6,642 nt of DNA from Bacillota bacterium (GTDB lineage Bacteria; Bacillota_B; Desulfitobacteriia; Desulfitobacteriales; Desulfitobacteriaceae), in the NCBI GenBank assembly GCA_021779415.1, contig JAJYAS010000191.1:1-6642 (forward strand). Reading direction: 5' to 3'. The translations under genes were made by a program, and so were the position numbers. The notes under the pieces were generated by a model. That model ran no database searches. It was not told where the DNA came from and worked only from the letters and a program-made list of their open reading frames with translations. Below are positions 1-6,642 of the stretch, piece by piece. Position 1 is the stretch's first letter. Each line of letters opens with the position of its first letter.

Positions 1-186
1 AAGCATCATGTGCGGAGGATATTGCTTGCTACCGGTTCCCTTGTGGTTGATTTTAAAACTATTAAGCACAACCATATCAACTGCCTCGAGTATGAAATGT
101 ACTATATGATCATTCGGCACCCAATCTCTGATATCATAGGGAAGAAGCATCGGGCTTTCCCTGTCTATGTTAACAAACTTTGCCAC
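1..186 (-). CDS. IS1182-type transposase, N-terminal 62 codons (runs off the left edge)
   Basis: Read on the - strand from a GTG at 186-184, the frame stays open to base 1. The protein starts (V/M)AKFVNIDRESPMLLPYDIR and continues with DWVPNDHIVHFILEAVDM and then GTGSKQYPPHMML. This matches the N-terminal domain (DUF772 type) of IS1182/IS5-like transposases: a P-x-DH core at residues about 22-30, a hydrophobic helix, then the GxGxxxYPPxMML block at about 50-62. These enzymes cut and join the ends of their own insertion sequence through an RNase H-like DDE domain that would lie beyond the edge. GTG is chosen because an in-frame TAA lies two codons upstream and GAGG stands 7 nt before the start. 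The gene points away from the rRNA operon. Whether it is intact cannot be seen. Family assignment is from remembered sequence pattern; I am confident it is a transposase and fairly confident of IS1182. Confidence 0.85.
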   Translation of the reverse strand, partial: MAKFVNIDRESPMLLPYDIRDWVPNDHIVHFILEAVDMVVLNSFKINHKGTGSKQYPPHMML

Positions 187-284
187 TTTTTAGCCTCGTT
201 TTCGTGTTTTGTTTTTCCATTTTGATAATATCTCTTCATTAAGATTAATTTCCGAGAGAAAAATGAGCGCTTTCCTATAAATAT

Positions 285-319
285 CTAGCAGTTTGGGGCA
301 AAGCCCGACAAACTGCTAG
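285..319. repeat. 35-nt near-perfect hairpin, possible IS end or palindromic target
   Basis: CTAGCAGTTTG (285-295) is the exact reverse complement of CAAACTGCTAG (309-319). Inside, GGGC (296-299) pairs with GCCC (303-306) around an AAA loop, leaving only G307-A308 unpaired. It lies 98 bp upstream of the transposase start, where the right end of the element would be expected. It is not followed by a T-run on either strand, so it does not look like an intrinsic terminator. It may be the terminal hairpin of the insertion sequence or a palindromic insertion target. The hairpin is certain; its role is inferred. Confidence 0.7.
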
Positions 320-342
320 GCGAACTCATTGTTCTTGAGGTA

Positions 343-348
343 TATAAT
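343..348 (+). promoter_or_regulatory. Possible -10 box (perfect TATAAT)
   Basis: A perfect TATAAT lies in GGTATATAATAAG, 24 nt after the hairpin at 285-319. No TTGACA-like -35 is found at 15-18 nt upstream, so this is only a candidate for an upstream rRNA promoter. A perfect -10 box in AT-rich DNA can occur by chance. Confidence 0.25.
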
Positions 349-463
349 AAGATTTTCTACATAAGTGTTGCCTATAGCTTCAAGGGAAGAGTCAGGTCGA
401 GGTGGGAGGTTCTAATTTTGAGGTTAAGAGAATCTTTTTCTTAGTTTTTTGAAGGAATTCATT

Positions 464-472
464 TGATATAAC
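464..472 (+). promoter_or_regulatory. Possible extended -10 rRNA promoter (TGATATAAC)
   Basis: TG-A-TATAAC fits an extended -10 element (TGnTATAAT with one mismatch). The matching -35 region is a T-tract (445-450) rather than TTGACA. Transcription would begin at about 479, giving a leader of about 320 nt before 16S. This is a guess from a motif. The promoter class in this lineage is not known to me. Confidence 0.3.
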
Positions 473-481
473 AAAAAGGTT

Positions 482-503
482 GCCTACTTTATAAGGCTTT
501 TTT
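482..503 (+). terminator. Small terminator-like hairpin followed by a T-run in the rRNA leader
   Basis: GCCT (482-485) pairs with AGGC (494-497), and A486 can pair with T492 if A493 bulges. A run of six T (498-503) follows directly. The stem is short, so an intrinsic terminator would be weak. It could end transcripts arriving from the left or act as a leader attenuator upstream of the boxA-like motif. Low certainty. Confidence 0.3.
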
Positions 504-637
504 GATAACCCGGGATGGAAAAAAAGACACTGGAAACAGCGCGTCTGAAAAAAACTTAAAGATTTTCGAAAGAAGACTTGATAGTTTTCAAAACCCTGAT
601 TAATTAAAAGCCTGCTCTGAAATAATTTGAAAGAGCG

Positions 638-650
638 TGCTGATTGAAAG
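638..650 (+). promoter_or_regulatory. boxA-like antitermination motif before the 16S stem
   Basis: TGCTGATTGAAAG ends exactly where the left arm of the 16S processing stem begins. It matches 10 of 13 bases of TGTTCATTGAAAA (2868-2880), found in the same position before the 23S stem. It resembles the known rRNA boxA (TGCTCTTTAACA in E. coli, TGTTCTTTGAAAA in Bacillus), which binds NusB/NusE (S10) to stop premature Rho termination. The paired placement is the main support. Confidence 0.55.
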
Positions 651-678
651 ATTTGAGAATTGAACTGTGCGGATAACC
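650..678 (+). other. 16S precursor processing stem, left arm
   Basis: Bases 650-678 pair without interruption with 2422-2450 (29 bp, including five G-U pairs). The core is AATTGAACTGTGC (658-670) against GCACAGTTCAATT (2430-2442). The helix loops out the whole 16S, as in the RNase III cleavage stems of other bacterial pre-rRNAs. The complementarity is seen directly; cleavage by RNase III is inferred from other bacteria. Confidence 0.85.
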
Positions 679-769
679 CCGCAAGTTAATTTAAATTGAG
701 AAGTAGTTCTTCTGAAAAAGAAGTAGAAAATAAACTTTACAGCTAGAGAACTCGAAATATAAAAAATAG

Positions 770-785
770 AAGTTCGTAAGAACTT
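770..785 (+). other. GTAA-capped hairpin just before 16S
   Basis: AAGTTC (770-775) pairs with GAACTT (780-785) around a GTAA tetraloop of the stable GNRA class. The hairpin ends 11 nt before the predicted 16S 5' end. It may guide final 5' maturation or early folding; that role is inferred. Confidence 0.5.
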
Positions 786-796
786 TATAGATTTTA

Positions 797-2312
<1,516 letters not shown>

Positions 2313-2314
2313 CA

Positions 2315-2363
2315 ATCCCTGAGTATTTTAAAATAACCAAATAAAAGATACTAACCCAGGGAT
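2315..2363 (+). other. Spacer hairpin 1, directly after 16S
   Basis: ATCCCTG (2315-2321) pairs with CAGGGAT (2357-2363). AGTAT (2322-2326) then pairs with ATACT (2348-2352) across a 4-nt bulge (2353-2356), with two or three further A-T or G-T pairs. It starts 10 nt after the mature 16S end, inside the loop closed by the 16S processing stem. No T-run follows, so it is unlikely to be a terminator. Confidence 0.6.
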
Positions 2364-2370
2364 ATGGTTG

Positions 2371-2392
2371 AACATCTGTTAATTCAGATGTT
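2371..2392 (+). other. Spacer hairpin 2
   Basis: AACATCTG (2371-2378) and CAGATGTT (2385-2392) form a perfect 8-bp stem with a 6-nt loop. It is the second of three consecutive hairpins between 16S and the right arm of its processing stem. Confidence 0.6.
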
Positions 2393-2393
2393 A

Positions 2394-2411
2394 AGAAATA
2401 GCGATATTTCT
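2394..2411 (+). other. Spacer hairpin 3 with a GCGA tetraloop
   Basis: AGAAATA (2394-2400) and TATTTCT (2405-2411) form a 7-bp stem closed by GCGA, a GNRA tetraloop. It begins 2 nt after hairpin 2 and ends 10 nt before the right arm of the 16S stem, so the helices could stack. Confidence 0.6.
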
Positions 2412-2421
2412 AAAAAGCGGC

Positions 2422-2450
2422 GGTTATCTGCACAGTTCAATTTTCGGATC
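2422..2450 (+). other. 16S precursor processing stem, right arm
   Basis: This arm pairs continuously with 650-678, closing a loop that holds the leader end, 16S and the three spacer hairpins. Cleavage here would separate pre-16S from the tRNA and 23S part of the transcript. Confidence 0.85.
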
Positions 2451-2496
2451 GAAATAAGTTTGAAAGATGAAGGTTAGAAAGTTCAAGGATATTATT

Positions 2497-2530
2497 TCTA
2501 AGAACTACGAACCATCAACTATGAACTAAT
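2497..2530. repeat. 34-bp interspersed repeat, copy 1
   Basis: This 34-bp segment is an inverted copy of 5962-5995 with 30 of 34 positions identical. Each copy contains two similar 10-mers, AACTACGAAC and AACTATGAAC here, 15 nt apart. It ends 2 nt before tRNA-Ala. It resembles the short AACTACGAAC-type interspersed repeats seen in many bacterial intergenic regions, but only these two copies are visible. Confidence 0.7.
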
Positions 2531-2532
2531 TT

Positions 2533-2609
2533 GGGGGCATAGCTCAGCTGGCTAGAGCGTCAGCTTTGCAAGCTGAATGTCAAGGGTTCGAATCCCTTTG
2601 CCTCCACCA
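2533..2609 (+). tRNA. tRNA-Ala (anticodon TGC)
   Basis: The cloverleaf is complete. The acceptor stem GGGGGCA pairs with TGCCTCC, and its third pair is G-T, corresponding to the G3-U70 pair that alanyl-tRNA synthetase recognises. The D arm is AGCTCAGCTGGCTAGAGC. The anticodon stem TCAGC/GCTGA holds the loop TTTGCAA with TGC at 2567-2569. The T arm is AAGGG-TTCGAAT-CCCTT, the discriminator is A2606 and CCA is encoded (2607-2609). It reads GCN alanine codons, GCA best. It lies in the 16S-23S spacer and is expected to be cut from the same precursor by RNase P and 3' processing enzymes. A 10-bp hairpin follows immediately. Confidence 0.98.
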
Positions 2610-2634
2610 ACATTTTTTGAAAAGCAAAAAATGT
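2610..2634 (+). other. A/T hairpin abutting the 3' end of tRNA-Ala
   Basis: ACATTTTTTG (2610-2619) pairs perfectly with CAAAAAATGT (2625-2634) around AAAAG. It starts at the base after the tRNA CCA. No T-run follows, so it is more likely a processing or transcript-end structure than a terminator. Confidence 0.6.
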
Positions 2635-2685
2635 GTTGATTGAAATATTTTTAATATGTTTGGATAGAGGCGTTAGGGCTTCGTC

Positions 2686-2762
2686 GGGCGTATAGCTCAG
2701 TTGGTTAGAGCGCGTCCCTGATAAGGACGAGGTCCCTGGTTCAAATCCAGGTACGCCCACCA
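2686..2762 (+). tRNA. tRNA-Ile (anticodon GAT)
   Basis: The cloverleaf is complete. The acceptor stem GGGCGTA pairs with TACGCCC, and the D arm is AGCTCAGTTGGTTAGAGC. The anticodon stem CGTCC/GGACG holds the loop CTGATAA with GAT at 2720-2722. The T arm is CCTGG-TTCAAAT-CCAGG, the discriminator is A2759 and CCA is encoded (2760-2762). It reads isoleucine codons ATC and ATT. It is the second spacer tRNA, 76 nt after tRNA-Ala. The order Ala then Ile is the reverse of the common Ile then Ala arrangement in E. coli and Bacillus operons. Confidence 0.98.
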
Positions 2763-2763
2763 A

Positions 2764-2781
2764 ATTTCGCATAGGCGAAAT
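2764..2781 (+). other. Hairpin just after tRNA-Ile
   Basis: ATTTCGC (2764-2770) pairs with GCGAAAT (2775-2781) around an ATAG loop. ACC (2759-2761) of the tRNA 3' end could extend it by pairing with GGT (2782-2784) across a 2-nt bulge, competing with the mature CCA end. As with tRNA-Ala, a hairpin follows the tRNA directly. Confidence 0.55.
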
Positions 2782-2790
2782 GGTTTTAGG

Positions 2791-2850
2791 CGTTAGGTGT
2801 TAAGTTTTAAGAAAAAGTTACAAAAAACTTAAAACCTAAAATTTAAAACG
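2791..2850. repeat. Imperfect palindrome in the tRNA-23S spacer
   Basis: CGTTAGGTGTTAAGTTTTAAG-type sequence (2791-2811) recurs in inverted form at 2828-2850. The best core is GTTTTAAG (2804-2811) with CTTAAAAC (2828-2835). An alternative register pairs TTTTAGG (2784-2790) with CCTAAAA (2835-2841). GGCGTTAGG also occurs at 2669-2677, before tRNA-Ile. This may be a small repeat insertion; no function is visible. Confidence 0.5.
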
Positions 2851-2867
2851 TCTGCGAAAGCAGGCAG

Positions 2868-2880
2868 TGTTCATTGAAAA
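2868..2880 (+). promoter_or_regulatory. boxA-like motif before the 23S stem
   Basis: TGTTCATTGAAAA closely resembles the Bacillus-type boxA TGTTCTTTGAAAA and matches the motif at 638-650 in 10 of 13 bases. Its last five bases begin the left arm of the 23S processing stem. A second boxA in the 16S-23S spacer is known from other rRNA operons, where it renews Nus-factor antitermination for 23S. Confidence 0.6.
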
Positions 2881-2905
2881 TTGGAAGGTAATAATGTCAA
2901 ATTAT
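2876..2905 (+). other. 23S precursor processing stem, left arm
   Basis: GAAAA (2876-2880) pairs with TTTTC (6086-6090), and GGAAGGTAAT (2883-2892) pairs with 6076-6085. GTCAA (2896-2900) pairs with 6069-6073, and TTAT (2902-2905) pairs with 6064-6067, with small bulges between. Further pairing is possible inward, either 2917-2926 with 6041-6050 or GTAATAAGAG (2941-2950) with 6047-6056. This is the expected RNase III-type stem that loops out 23S. Confidence 0.75.
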
Positions 2906-3006
2906 TCTCAATAATTAGAGTCTTAAAATTCTAATTGTAGGTAATAAGAGACAACTTTGCAAATAAATAATTAATGCTAAAGAGATCTAAATAAGTTTTC
3001 TTTGGT

Positions 3007-5951
<2,945 letters not shown>

Positions 5952-5961
5952 CTTATTCTTT

Positions 5962-5995
5962 ATTAGTTCGTAGTTGGTTGTTCGTAGTTCCTAGA
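5962..5995. repeat. 34-bp interspersed repeat, copy 2 (inverted)
   Basis: The reverse complement of this segment matches 2497-2530 at 30 of 34 positions. On that strand it holds two exact AACTACGAAC 10-mers 15 nt apart. It begins 10 nt after 23S helix 1 and sits inside the loop closed by the 23S processing stem. Confidence 0.7.
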
Positions 5996-6063
5996 ATTAC
6001 GCCAATAGCTAGCAATTGACTAATGAAAAATAAGATTATGTTAAAGCTCTTATCACATGATAT

Positions 6064-6090
6064 ATAACTTGACTAATTGCCTTCCTTTTC
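6064..6090 (+). other. 23S precursor processing stem, right arm
   Basis: This arm pairs with 2876-2905 as described for the left arm. It ends 13 nt before 5S, so cleavage here would also release the 5S precursor. Confidence 0.75.
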
Positions 6091-6103
6091 TTATATTTTT
6101 TTC

Positions 6104-6219
6104 CTCTGGTGTCTATAGCGAAGTGGCCACACCCGTTTCCATCCCGAACACGGCAGTTAAGCACTTCAGCGGCGATGGTACTATGCAAAAGAGCATGGGA
6201 GAGTAGCACGATGCCAGGG
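6104..6219 (+). rRNA. rrf: 5S ribosomal RNA, complete
   Basis: This is the small RNA of the large subunit. The conserved CCCGTTTCCATCCCGAACAC and AGTTAAGC segments are in place, followed by TGGGAGAGTAGCACGATGCC. Terminal helix I forms between 6104-6113 and 6210-6219 (CTCTGGTGTC with GATGCCAGGG, including G-T pairs) and could be one or two pairs longer. The length of about 116 nt is normal. It is the last gene of the operon, about 150 nt after 23S. Confidence 0.97.
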
Positions 6220-6508
6220 GATTTTATTTTTTACTCTTTATAGATATTTTACAAGCTATCTACTCTCTGATTTTCCTTTCCTTACCCTTTTTTTTATTCA
6301 TAATACAATTCATATTAGCCTTTTCGGGAGTGTGTGAAATTGTTTCATATATAGGTCTGTTTTTTTAACAAAAGAGAATAAAATTCACAAAGAAAACCAA
6401 GTTGAGACATGCTGGTAAAATGGAAAAGCCGCAAAAAACGGGCAGTTTATGCCTTATCAATACAAATTGAATAATTAAAAAACGAAAGCGAGAGGAACAA
6501 AAAAGGGT
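6220..6508 (+). other. AT-rich spacer between 5S and the next gene
   Basis: I see no gene here on either strand. It holds T-rich tracts (6221-6240, 6287-6298 and 6360-6366) and a weak hairpin at 6241-6262. A 4-bp hairpin GGCA/TGCC lies at 6441-6453. The end of the rRNA transcript and the promoter of the following gene must both lie here, but neither has a clear signature. Confidence 0.5.
6241..6262 (+). terminator. Weak candidate rRNA operon terminator
   Basis: TAGATA (6241-6246) pairs with TATCTA (6257-6262), after a T-rich tract and before pyrimidine-rich DNA. The stem is only 6 A/T-rich pairs with a 10-nt loop and lacks a directly following T-run. Termination may instead depend on Rho or on the T-tracts. 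Confidence 0.2.
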
Positions 6509-6642
6509 ATGAAAATGAAATTTATTGAAATGTCTAAGTTTAAGGTAGTATTGACAGGGTGTGCGTTATTGCTGATGTTGAATTGTTATCAGTTGTACGG
6601 GGACGACTTTAGAGTTTTCTATGATGAATTGTATTATGAATA
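6509..6642 (+). CDS. Exported protein of unknown function, N-terminal 44 codons (runs off the right edge)
   Basis: The frame opens at ATG 6509 and continues to the window end. The protein begins MKMKFIEMSKFKVVLTGCAL and then LLMLNCYQLYGDDFRVFYDE. A basic stretch ending KFK is followed by a hydrophobic run (about residues 13-25) and LYG-DD, which looks like a Sec signal peptide cleaved after LYG. LTGC at 15-18 matches a lipobox, but the hydrophobic part before it is too short to favour a lipoprotein. The start is ambiguous. AGAGG (6491-6495) is 13 nt before ATG 6509, whereas AAGGG (6503-6507) is 7 nt before the in-frame ATG at 6515, so 6515 may be the true start. Acidic and tyrosine-rich residues follow. 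I do not recognise the family. Confidence 0.65.
   Translation, partial: MKMKFIEMSKFKVVLTGCALLLMLNCYQLYGDDFRVFYDELYYE

Larger units (their letters stand above)
320..637 (+). other. Gene-free rRNA upstream and leader region
   Basis: I see no coding frame worth calling on either strand. The stretch is AT-rich and must contain the rRNA promoter, because the 16S leader structures begin at about 613-650. No textbook TTGACA-N17-TATAAT promoter is visible; weak candidates are listed separately. TGCTCT at 613-618 resembles a boxA core and also forms a 5-bp hairpin, GCTCT (614-618) with AGAGC (632-636). Confidence 0.6.

Noticed and set aside
10..225. Open frame of 71 codons on the + strand
   Set aside because: It lies opposite the transposase start, has no recognisable domain and overlaps the better-supported - strand gene.
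285..319. Intrinsic terminator reading of the strong hairpin
   Set aside because: No T-run follows on either strand, so an IS end or palindromic target is preferred.
2560..2772. Open frame of 70 codons on the - strand containing VPGFEPGTSSLSG
   Set aside because: This is the well-known false protein produced by reading the complement of tRNA genes; it lies over tRNA-Ala and tRNA-Ile.
6391..6460. Possible riboswitch upstream of the exported protein (AAAAGCCGCAAAAAACGGGC, faintly like c-di-GMP-I)
   Set aside because: Only 3-4 bp helices form, and the conserved core and tetraloop-receptor elements are not recognisable.

Overview
The window is a complete bacterial rRNA operon on the + strand. 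Its order is 16S (about 797-2304), tRNA-Ala(TGC) (2533-2609), tRNA-Ile(GAT) (2686-2762), 23S (about 3007-5951) and 5S (about 6104-6219). A partial transposase gene on the - strand lies at the left edge (186-1), and the first 44 codons of an exported-protein gene lie at the right edge (6509 onward). Every longer open frame inside the rRNA and tRNA genes is a shadow and is not annotated.

Organism: the 16S reads GGATTAGGCATGCAAGTCG near its 5' end and GGCTGCAGTCGAGAATCTTC in the 338 region, where most bacteria have GGCAGCAG. It also has GAGTATGTGGCTTAATTCG in place of the usual GAGCATGTGGTTTAATTCG. This combination suggests the PVC superphylum or a neighbour. My best guess is Planctomycetota, possibly a Phycisphaerae/Sedimentisphaerales-like lineage, with Omnitrophota or Lentisphaerota as alternatives. 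The spacers are strongly AT-rich, so a low-to-moderate genomic GC is likely. This placement rests on remembered signatures only and is tentative.

Left region (1-796): the 5' part of an IS1182-type transposase is read leftward from a GTG start at 186, and a strong 35-nt hairpin (285-319) lies 98 bp upstream of it. The rRNA leader follows, with possible -10 elements, a small terminator-like hairpin and a boxA-like motif (638-650). The motif abuts the left arm of a 29-bp stem (650-678 with 2422-2450) that loops out the whole 16S.

Middle (2305-3006): the spacer is a chain of hairpins around the two tRNAs. It also holds one copy of a 34-bp repeat (2497-2530), an imperfect palindrome (2791-2850) and a second boxA-like motif (2868-2880). 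That motif overlaps the left arm of the 23S processing stem (2876-2905 with 6064-6090).

Right (5952-6642): the second, inverted copy of the 34-bp repeat (5962-5995) comes first, then the right arm of the 23S stem, 5S, an AT-rich spacer without a clear terminator, and the start of the exported protein. The rRNAs and tRNAs are expected to be made as one transcript, folded into the two long stems, cut by RNase III-type processing and trimmed. I found no undescribed protein system. The most interesting material is the architecture of the precursor RNA and the mobile or repeat DNA inserted in and next to the operon.
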